DNA from: RBG-16-64-13 sp963718375
GTDB taxonomy: Bacteria; Actinomycetota; Thermoleophilia; RBG-16-64-13
Length of the DNA: 46,792 nucleotides
Reading direction: 5' to 3'
Assembly: GCA_963718375.1 (NCBI GenBank)
Contig: CAVQZD010000015.1
Location: forward strand, 1 to 46,792
This document shows, piece after piece, positions 39,980 through 46,792 of the stretch. The notes beneath the pieces are model-generated. The model had not been told where the DNA came from. It did no database searches and saw only the letters and a program-made list of their open reading frames with translations. Every line of letters begins with the position of its first letter. The first letter of the stretch is position 1. A program made the position numbers and the translations under genes.

Positions 39980-42139
39980 GTGAGAGGCAGTCACTCTTGG
40001 TTCCGAGGGGTCGGCAGAAGGTGCGGCGCTAAGAGGGGCAGGGTCACCAGGGCGGTGCTGTTCGCCGTGCTGACGGGGGTGATGGCCTTGGGCGTATGGA
40101 CGAGCGTCTCGGCCGCTGAGGCCTTTCCCGCTACACAACTCACGAACAACAACTACCTTGACTATTCTTGTGGTGTCTCGGGCAATCGGGTTGTGTGGAC
40201 GGGCGAGGATAGCTCAGGCGACTCGGAGGTCTACACCTGGACCCCGAGCGGCGGCACTGTGCAGGTCACCAACAACAGCGTCCCGGACGTCGCGCGTGCA
40301 GTCTCCGGCGACCGTGTGGTTTGGGAGAGCTATGACGTATCCGAGTTCGAGATCTACACCTGGACGCCGACCGGTGGCACTGTTCGGCTGACCAACAACA
40401 GCTACAACGATCACAGTCCGGAGGTCTCGGGTGACCGGGTAGTGTGGCAGGGCACCGACGGCTCTGACTACGAGATCTACACCTGGACGCCGACCGGGGG
40501 CGTGGTCAAGGTCACTAGCAACAGCATCAACGACAACTACCCCGAGCTATCGGGCGACCGGTTGGTGTGGCAGAGAGGAGACGGCTCCGCAAGCGAGGTC
40601 TATACCTGGACACCGACCGGCGGCGCTGTGCGGCTCACCAACAACAGTTACGAGGACGACAGCCCTCAGGTGTCGGGCGACCGGGTGGTGTGGCAGGGCT
40701 CCGACGGCTCCGACTACCAGATCTACACCTGGACTCCGGCAGGCGGAACCGCCCAACTCACTAACGGCGAGTGGGACTTCTATCCGGAGGTGTCGGGTGA
40801 CCGGATAGTATGGGAAAGGTGGGACCAGACTTCGGAGTATTGGGACTCAGAGATATACACCTGGACGCCTGCCGGAGGGGTGGTTCGGGTGACCAACAAC
40901 GACTACGAGGACGTCTACGCAGAAGTCTCCGGCGCGCGCATAGCTTGGACGCAGGAAGTCTGCGTTTATGAGCCTTTCGATTCTGGTTCCGTGCCCGAGA
41001 AGGCAAGGCTGCTCGATGCGGAGGATACCAGGCTCATGATGAGTGAGAGACCCTCCACTCTTGAGGCTGCCGGTCTCATGAGACCGGCCGTGATGGGTGT
41101 TGCTCTTGAGAGCAGCGCATTCACCTGGACGCCCACCGGCGGCGCGGTTCGGGTCGCGAGCTATGCGGCTGGGGCCTCTGTCGACGGCAACCGTCTAGCC
41201 TGGGACAGCTTCGACCCCAACTATGTCCAAGATCCCGAGATCTTCACCTCGGTAGCCCACACCCGCTTCGACGACAAGTCCGCCAGGATCACCTATCTCC
41301 CCGGTTGGTCTAGGTGGGACAACAGCAACTACTGGGCGGCCTTCCAAGACACCTACGCCTATACGGATAAGAAGGGCGATAAGGTGATTGTCACCTTCAA
41401 CGGCACCTCGGCCGCGGTGGTGGCCTGCACCTCTAACACCAAGGGTAAAGCCCAGGTGAGTCTCTACAACGGGGCGGCCGAACCGGCTAACCTGGTCTCG
41501 AGTAGCACCGTCGACCTCTACAGCTCGACCACCAAGTGGAAACAAAGGGTCTACTCCACCGGCACCATAGCGGCCGGCACCCACACACTCGTCATAGAGT
41601 GCCTCTATCAGAAGCGCGCCGCCTCCGGCTGGTACACCATCGACGTGGACGGCTTCGACATCTTAGGCACCCTGGAGCAGAGCCCGACCGTGACCAAGAT
41701 CGATGACAAGGACTACGCGCACTTCACCTACAGCCCCGGCATAGCTACAGGGGCCTCCACCACCGAGTGGTCGCGCTGGGACGGTAGCGGCTACTACGCC
41801 GCCTCTGACGACACCTACGCCTACACCGACCAGGTCGGCTACCAGGCGGGCTTCACCTTTGACGGCGGCTACGCTGCTTGGGTGGCCTGCACCTCCAACA
41901 CCAAGGGCAAGGCCCTGGTGAAGCTCTACGCGGGCACGGTGGACCCAGGCAACCTGGTCTCCACCACCGAGGTAGACCTCTACAGCTCCACCACCAAGTG
42001 GAAGCAGAAGGTCTATGACACCGGCATCCTTACTCCCGGTCATCACACTGTGGTCATCGAGTGCCTGGGCACCAAGAACCCATCCTCCTGGTATCACACC
42101 ATCGACGTGGATAGGTTCGACGTGATGCTCGCCCCGTAG
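39980..42139 (+). CDS. secreted eight-repeat propeller protein, paralogue 2
   Basis: This 719-aa protein starts at GTG 39980. The N-region is MRGSHSWFRG, then a signal core ending near VSA-AEAFP. Eight units follow: six regular ones (as in EVSGDRVVWQGTDGSDYEIY), one interrupted by about 45 residues rich in Glu, Arg, Leu and Met (KARLLDAEDTRLMMSERPS), and a last variant (SVDGNRLAWDSFDPNYVQD). The interrupted unit and the variant last unit are shared with paralogue 4, not with 1 or 3. The two C-terminal jelly-roll-like domains start at RFDDKSARITYLPGW and KIDDKDYAHFTY. Like its neighbours it is exported and not anchored. Confidence 0.75.
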   Translation: MRGSHSWFRGVGRRCGAKRGRVTRAVLFAVLTGVMALGVWTSVSAAEAFPATQLTNNNYLDYSCGVSGNRVVWTGEDSSGDSEVYTWTPSGGTVQVTNNSVPDVARAVSGDRVVWESYDVSEFEIYTWTPTGGTVRLTNNSYNDHSPEVSGDRVVWQGTDGSDYEIYTWTPTGGVVKVTSNSINDNYPELSGDRLVWQRGDGSASEVYTWTPTGGAVRLTNNSYEDDSPQVSGDRVVWQGSDGSDYQIYTWTPAGGTAQLTNGEWDFYPEVSGDRIVWERWDQTSEYWDSEIYTWTPAGGVVRVTNNDYEDVYAEVSGARIAWTQEVCVYEPFDSGSVPEKARLLDAEDTRLMMSERPSTLEAAGLMRPAVMGVALESSAFTWTPTGGAVRVASYAAGASVDGNRLAWDSFDPNYVQDPEIFTSVAHTRFDDKSARITYLPGWSRWDNSNYWAAFQDTYAYTDKKGDKVIVTFNGTSAAVVACTSNTKGKAQVSLYNGAAEPANLVSSSTVDLYSSTTKWKQRVYSTGTIAAGTHTLVIECLYQKRAASGWYTIDVDGFDILGTLEQSPTVTKIDDKDYAHFTYSPGIATGASTTEWSRWDGSGYYAASDDTYAYTDQVGYQAGFTFDGGYAAWVACTSNTKGKALVKLYAGTVDPGNLVSTTEVDLYSSTTKWKQKVYDTGILTPGHHTVVIECLGTKNPSSWYHTIDVDRFDVMLAP

Positions 42140-42168
42140 GGCGAAGGCAGACAGAACGCATCACCTCG

Positions 42169-42194
42169 GGGGGCGCCGCAAGGCGCCCCCTTTC
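42169..42194 (+). terminator. terminator of paralogue 2
   Basis: GGGGGCGCC (42169-42177) and GGCGCCCCC (42182-42190) form a perfect 9-bp stem around GCAA, followed by TTTCT. Confidence 0.8.
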
Positions 42195-42228
42195 TTGCAG
42201 GGCATTCCCTCGGCGGCGGCCAGGATGA

Positions 42229-42234
42229 TACTGT
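42229..42234 (+). promoter_or_regulatory. extended -10 promoter of paralogue 3
   Basis: TG, one base, then TACTGT, followed by GGCCAACAATGTGTGCGGAG; TTCCCTC lies at the -35 position. Confidence 0.45.
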
Positions 42235-42330
42235 GGCCAACAATGTGTGCGGAGTGGGGGGGCATCCGTGGAGGCCTCTCGTCTCTTCGCAAGCGCAGCT
42301 CGATGAGTCCGTAGGATATGGGGGTACGTC

Positions 42331-44328
42331 GTGAGCAACGGTCACTTTTGGCTCCGAGGGTCGATGGTCAGCAAGGGGCGCGGCACTGCGCGGGGCCGGG
42401 TCACCAAGGTGGCGGTACTCGTCTTGGCGGCCGCTGCGCTGAGCGTGGCCTTATCTACGCCAGTGTCGGCGGCCGAGGCGTTTCCGCCCACGCAGCTGAC
42501 CAACAACAACTACACCGAGTACTCCGACCCCGCAGTCTCCGGTGACCGGGTGGTGTGGCAGTCTTTTGACGGCTCCGACGACGAGATCTACACCTGGACC
42601 CCGACGGGCGGTACGGTTCGGCTGACCAACAACGGCAACGACGACTCCAACCCGGCAGTGTCTGGAGACTGCGTCGTGTGGATGCGAGACGATGGGAACG
42701 ACGACGAGATCTACACCTGGACCCCTGCCGGGGTAGAAGTCCAACTGACCAACAACGGTGACGGCGACTACGGGCCCAGGGTCTCCGGTGACCGGGTGGT
42801 GTGGCAGTCTTTTGACGGCTCCGACGACGAGATCTACACCTGGACCTCGACGGGCGGTATGGTTCGGCTGACCAACAATGGCTACGACGACTACTGGCCC
42901 GAGGTCTCCGGCGATCGTGTGGTGTGGGTTGGCTCCGGGCAGATCTACACATGGACTCCGGCCGACGGTGTGGTCGAGGTCACGAACGACGAGAACACTG
43001 CGTTTGGATTGGGGGTCTCGGGCGATCGCGTGGTGTGGTGGGCCGAGGTGGGTGTCACGGCGGAAGGGGAGGTCTTCACCTGGACCCCCGCCGGGGGCAC
43101 GGTCCGACTCACGACCAACAATGTATTTGACTACAATCCCATGGTCTCCGGCAATCGCGTGGTCTGGGAGCGCTACGACGACAACGACTACGAGATCTAC
43201 ACCTGGACACCGAGTGGCGGCACCTTGCAGCTGACCAACAACAGCGACGAGGACTGGCTCGGCGGGGTCTCCGGCGACCGCGTCGTCTGGTGCGGCTCCG
43301 ATGCCTCTGACAGCGAGATCTACACCTGGACGCCGACGGGCGGGGTGGCGCAGGCGACTAACAACAGCTACGACGACCACTCTCCCGGGGTCTACGATGA
43401 CCGCTTGATCTGGCAAGGCCAGACCCCGGGTGGCAGCGCTGAGATCTTCACCTCCGTCGCCCACACCCGCTTCGACGACAAGAGCGCCAAGATCACCTAT
43501 CTACCCGGCTGGTCTCGCTGGGATAACAGCAACTACTGGGCGGCCTTCCAAGACACCTACGCCTACACCGACAAGAAGGGCGATAAGGTGATGGTCACCT
43601 TCAGTGGCACCTCGGCCTCGGTGGTGGCCTGCACCTCTAACACCAAGGGCAAAGCCCAGGTGAGCCTCTACAATGGGACGGCCGAGCCGGCTAACCTGGT
43701 CTCCACGACCACCGTCGACCTCTATAGCCCGAGCACCAAGTGGAAGCAGCAGGTCTACTCCACCGGCACCATAGCGGCCGGCACCCATACCCTGGTCATA
43801 GAGTGTCTCTACCAGAAGAACTGGGCCTCCGGCTGGTACACCATAGATGTGGACGGCTTCGATATCCTGGGCACCCTCGAACAGAGCCCGACCGTCACGA
43901 AGATCGACGACAAGGACTACGCCCACTTCACCTACAGCCCTGGCATAGCCGCCGGAGCGTCCACCTCGCAGTGGTCGCGTTGGGACAACAGTGGTTACTA
44001 CGCCGCCTCTGACGACACCTACGCCTACACCGACCAGCTGGGCTTCAAGACCAGCTTCACCTTCGAAGGCACCTACGCCAGCTGGCTGGCCTGCACCTCC
44101 AACAGCAAGGGCAAAGCCAAGGTGACCGTGGACGGAGACACCGCTCACGCCGTCACCGTCGACCTCTACAGCCCCACGACCAAGTGGAAGCAGAAGGTCT
44201 TTGACACCGGCATCCTTTCAGACGGCTCTCACACCATCGAGATCGAGTGCCTGAGGCAGAAGAACCCGGCCTCCTCCTGGTACACCATAAACGTGGATAG
44301 GTTCGACGTCATCGAGAGCACCCCGTAG
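42331..44328 (+). CDS. secreted eight-repeat propeller protein, paralogue 3
   Basis: This 665-aa protein starts at GTG 42331, has the N-region MSNGHFWLRG, and a signal core ending near VSA-AEAFP. Eight units follow with no large insertion, so it is the shortest and probably closest to the basic form. Units 1 and 3 share an identical 66-nt block (42535-42600 and 42781-42846), a sign of recent internal copying. The second unit has Cys in place of Arg (VSGDCVVW). The two C-terminal domains begin at RFDDKSAKITYLPGW and KIDDKDYAHFTYSPGI; the second shares a 98-nt identical run with paralogue 1. Confidence 0.75.
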   Translation: MSNGHFWLRGSMVSKGRGTARGRVTKVAVLVLAAAALSVALSTPVSAAEAFPPTQLTNNNYTEYSDPAVSGDRVVWQSFDGSDDEIYTWTPTGGTVRLTNNGNDDSNPAVSGDCVVWMRDDGNDDEIYTWTPAGVEVQLTNNGDGDYGPRVSGDRVVWQSFDGSDDEIYTWTSTGGMVRLTNNGYDDYWPEVSGDRVVWVGSGQIYTWTPADGVVEVTNDENTAFGLGVSGDRVVWWAEVGVTAEGEVFTWTPAGGTVRLTTNNVFDYNPMVSGNRVVWERYDDNDYEIYTWTPSGGTLQLTNNSDEDWLGGVSGDRVVWCGSDASDSEIYTWTPTGGVAQATNNSYDDHSPGVYDDRLIWQGQTPGGSAEIFTSVAHTRFDDKSAKITYLPGWSRWDNSNYWAAFQDTYAYTDKKGDKVMVTFSGTSASVVACTSNTKGKAQVSLYNGTAEPANLVSTTTVDLYSPSTKWKQQVYSTGTIAAGTHTLVIECLYQKNWASGWYTIDVDGFDILGTLEQSPTVTKIDDKDYAHFTYSPGIAAGASTSQWSRWDNSGYYAASDDTYAYTDQLGFKTSFTFEGTYASWLACTSNSKGKAKVTVDGDTAHAVTVDLYSPTTKWKQKVFDTGILSDGSHTIEIECLRQKNPASSWYTINVDRFDVIESTP

Positions 44329-44356
44329 AACAAGCCCGTACATAACGCATCACCTG

Positions 44357-44382
44357 GGGGGCGCCGCAAGGCGCCCCCTTTC
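44357..44382 (+). terminator. terminator of paralogue 3
   Basis: GGGGGCGCC (44357-44365) and GGCGCCCCC (44370-44378) around GCAA, then TTTCT. The preceding flank is CATAACGCATCACCTG. Confidence 0.8.
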
Positions 44383-44421
44383 TCGTATATGCGGGGTGTT
44401 TCCTTGTCCACATGGTGGTGC

Positions 44422-44427
44422 TATCGT
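44422..44427 (+). promoter_or_regulatory. extended -10 promoter of paralogue 4 (diverged copy)
   Basis: TG, one base, then TATCGT, with TTTCCTTG near the -35 position. The GGCCGACAATG block of the other three is mostly lost, although GTGTGCGCGG remains. Confidence 0.35.
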
Positions 44428-44531
44428 TGAGATGAGTGTGCGCGGTGCGGGGCGGGGGCGAGCATCCGGTATCGGCACCTATCCCCTCCCTGGGCGCCAG
44501 TCGATCAGTCACGCGAGGATGGGAGGACGCC

Positions 44532-46685
44532 GTGAGAAGAGGTCACTCTTGGCTCCGAGGATCGACGGTCTCGAGGGGGCGCGGCACGCCGGGGGGCAGA
44601 TTCTCGAGGGCGCTGATGCTCGCAGTCTTGGCGGCAGTCTTGGCCTTGGGTGCATGGGTCAGTGCCTCAGCGGGCGAGGCGTTCCCTGCTACACAGCTCA
44701 CTAACAACAGCTACGACGATTACTCGGGCGCGGTCTCGGGCGACCGGGTGGTTTGGAACGGCTTCGATGGCTCTGACTCCGAGGTCTACACTTGGACGCC
44801 GGCCGCAGGGACGGTCAGGCTCACCAATAACGCATACGATGATTTCAGCTACTCAGTGTCGGGTGACCGGGTGGTGTGGACCTGCGATGAGTCTACTGTA
44901 GAGGTCTACACCTGGAAGGCGGGCGACGTCTCACCGACCAACATCAGCACGACCAGCGACAGCAACTACGCTCCTTGCGTCTCAGGTGATCGCGTGGTTT
45001 GGCACGGTGTGACTGGCTCTGATTGGGAGATCTTCACCTGGAAGAAGGGTGACGCAGCACCGACCAACCTCAGCAACAGCAGCGGGGATGATTTCAACGC
45101 CGTGGTCTCCGGTGACCGGGTGGTCTGGGAAAGCTTCGACGGGTCTTACTGGGAGGTCTACACCTGGAAGGTGGGCGACAGTTCGCCCACCAAGGTCGTG
45201 GACAACATCGGCGCAGAACCCTTGCCGCAGGTCTCCGGTGACCGGGTGGTCTGGGACAGCTGGTCGGCCGACTGGGAGACCGGCGATGTCTACACGTGGA
45301 CTCCGGGCTCAGGCGTGGTGAAGCTGTCCACTGACGGCGCCAGCATGTACGGCCAAGTCTCAGGTGAGCGCGTAGTCTGGGAAAGCACGGACCTCGTTTC
45401 CGAGAACTGGGACTCCGAGATCTGCACCTGGACCCCGGCAGGAGGGGTGGTCCGGTTGACCAACAACGACTACGAGGACGTGGTTGCGGCGGTGTCGGGT
45501 GATCGGGTCGCTTGGACGCAGGAAGTGTGGGACTACGGGGCGGCTGGTCTCAGCTCCACCGCGAGGACGTCCAGGATCGCGCAAGAGCCTTCTGCCCTTC
45601 AAGCCGGCAGCATGTTGCGGATCGCACCCGTCGGACCAAGTGGACCCCTGCGGAGCAGCGTATTCACCTGGACGCCCACGGGGGGCGTGGTGCAGGCCGC
45701 CAGCTACGCTGCCTATCCCTCTGTCTCTGGTGATCGTCTGGTCTGGGATAGCTTCGATCCCAACGGAGTGCAGGATACCGAGGTCTCCACGGCCGTAGCC
45801 CACACCCGCTGCGACGACAAGAACTCGAAGATCACCTACCTGCCCGGTTGGTCGCGCTGGGACTCAAGCGGCTACTGGGCCGCGGTCGACGACACCTACG
45901 CCTATACGGATAGGAAGGGCGACAAGGTCATGGTCACCTTCGAGGGCACCGCACTCTATTGGGTGGCCTGCACCTCCAACACCAAGGGGAAAGCCCTGGT
46001 GCGTCTCTACGATGGCGAGTTGCCCTCCCCGGGCAACCTGGTCTCGACCAGCACCATCGACCTCTATAGCGCGAGCACCAAGTGGAAACAAAGGGTCTAC
46101 TCCACCGGCACCATGGCTGACGGCATCCATACTCTGGTCATCGAGTGCTTGGGGGAGAAGCGCGCCGGTTCCGGGTGGTACACGATAGACGTGGACGGCT
46201 TCGACGTCCTCGGTACCCTGCTACAGAGTCCGACCGTGAGCAAGGTCGATGACAAGGACTACTCCCAGTTCACGTACACTCCCGGCATAGGCGGCGGAGC
46301 CTCCACCTCCGAGTGGTCGCGCTGGGACAGCAGTGGCTACTACGCCGCCTTCGATGACACCTACGCCTACACCGACCAAGTCGGCTACAAGGCGAGCTTC
46401 ACCTTCGATGGCGCCTACGCTGCTTGGGTAGCTTGCACCTCTAACACCAAGGGCAAAGCGCAGGTGAAGCTCTATGACGGCCCAGTGGACCCGGGCAACC
46501 TGGTCTCAACGACCGAGGTAGACCTCTACAGCCCCACCACCAAGTGGAAGCAGACGGTCTATGACACCGGCATGCTTTCTCCCGGGATCTACACCGTCAT
46601 CATCGAGTGCCTAGGCACCAAGAACCCGGCCTCCTGGTATCACACCATAGACGTGGATCGGTTTGACGCGATCATCGTCCTGTAA
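44532..46685 (+). CDS. secreted eight-repeat propeller protein, paralogue 4
   Basis: The frame is open from 44436, but GTG 44532 gives the shared N-region (MRRGHSWLRG) behind GGGAGGACGCC and matches the three sister genes. The product has 717 aa. Eight units are visible; units 2-4 differ in ending with TWKxGD instead of TWTPxGG. The seventh unit is interrupted by about 45 residues (STARTSRIAQEPSALQAGS), at the same place as in paralogue 2. The two C-terminal domains begin at RCDDKNSKITYLPGW and KVDDKDYSQFTYTPGI and resemble those of paralogue 2 more than 1 or 3. It is the most divergent of the four. Confidence 0.75.
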   Translation: MRRGHSWLRGSTVSRGRGTPGGRFSRALMLAVLAAVLALGAWVSASAGEAFPATQLTNNSYDDYSGAVSGDRVVWNGFDGSDSEVYTWTPAAGTVRLTNNAYDDFSYSVSGDRVVWTCDESTVEVYTWKAGDVSPTNISTTSDSNYAPCVSGDRVVWHGVTGSDWEIFTWKKGDAAPTNLSNSSGDDFNAVVSGDRVVWESFDGSYWEVYTWKVGDSSPTKVVDNIGAEPLPQVSGDRVVWDSWSADWETGDVYTWTPGSGVVKLSTDGASMYGQVSGERVVWESTDLVSENWDSEICTWTPAGGVVRLTNNDYEDVVAAVSGDRVAWTQEVWDYGAAGLSSTARTSRIAQEPSALQAGSMLRIAPVGPSGPLRSSVFTWTPTGGVVQAASYAAYPSVSGDRLVWDSFDPNGVQDTEVSTAVAHTRCDDKNSKITYLPGWSRWDSSGYWAAVDDTYAYTDRKGDKVMVTFEGTALYWVACTSNTKGKALVRLYDGELPSPGNLVSTSTIDLYSASTKWKQRVYSTGTMADGIHTLVIECLGEKRAGSGWYTIDVDGFDVLGTLLQSPTVSKVDDKDYSQFTYTPGIGGGASTSEWSRWDSSGYYAAFDDTYAYTDQVGYKASFTFDGAYAAWVACTSNTKGKAQVKLYDGPVDPGNLVSTTEVDLYSPTTKWKQTVYDTGMLSPGIYTVIIECLGTKNPASWYHTIDVDRFDAIIVL

Positions 46686-46714
46686 GGCGGGGGCAGACAG
46701 AACGCTTGATCAGA

Positions 46715-46738
46715 GGGGGCGCCGCAAGGCGCCCCCTT
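46715..46738 (+). terminator. terminator of paralogue 4
   Basis: GGGGGCGCC (46715-46723) and GGCGCCCCC (46728-46736) around GCAA, then TT. The flank GGCAGACAGAACGC matches that after paralogues 1 and 2. The last 54 nt of the window show no feature. Confidence 0.75.
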
Positions 46739-46792
46739 CGCAGCGTGGCCGACGGGCGGCCCCGCAGTCACGGTCGCCCTCAGCGCCAATCT

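Overview
The window looks like a chromosomal contig from a high-GC Gram-positive bacterium, most likely a member of the Actinomycetota and possibly an uncultured deep-branching one. The evidence is a fused PafB-PafC-type double WYL regulator, a DUF1844 protein, a class F-type sortase, several GTG starts, and several genes whose -10 box sits 6-8 nt from the start codon (leaderless mRNAs). No rRNA or other phylogenetic marker is present, so the assignment is by gene content only.

Region 1 (1-6450) looks less GC-rich than the rest and resembles a defence or genomic island. It holds an ABC/SMC-like ATPase whose first 1.2 kb is broken by about ten single-base frame changes at the contig end, a 1210-aa helical protein of unknown function, and a small double-HTH protein. 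Region 2 (6478-11805) is a cell-envelope block: a Thr-rich wall protein with an atypical C-terminal anchor, its sortase, a cation diffusion facilitator behind a recognisable NiCo (czcD) riboswitch, a CapA-like phosphoesterase, and a divergently transcribed peptidoglycan amidase. An HDAC-family deacetylase, a solitary PilT ATPase and a small membrane protein follow.

Region 3 (14509-23179) is DNA repair: the PafBC-like regulator diverges from an AddB/AddA-like helicase-nuclease pair. The AddA-like gene is interrupted by a frameshift that separates most of its nuclease domain. Region 4 (23231-29669) is mostly housekeeping: tRNA-Pro(CGG), an ECF sigma and zinc anti-sigma pair, DUF1844, methylthioadenosine phosphorylase with a PfkB kinase, an NAD-dependent sugar epimerase, and tRNAs Pro(TGG), Gly(TCC) and Arg(TCT).

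Region 5 (29877-46738) is exported-protein and surface biology. A 1400-aa secreted protein combines an esterase-like alpha/beta hydrolase with a neutral-ceramidase-like domain and follows a long structured leader. Three membrane or glycosyl-transfer genes come next. The window ends with a tandem array of four secreted paralogues, each with eight propeller-type repeats followed by two jelly-roll-like domains. Each paralogue has its own extended -10 promoter and its own near-identical hairpin terminator. Sequence similarity in the array alternates (1 with 3, 2 with 4). This array and the ATPase/1210-aa pair are the best candidates for undescribed systems.
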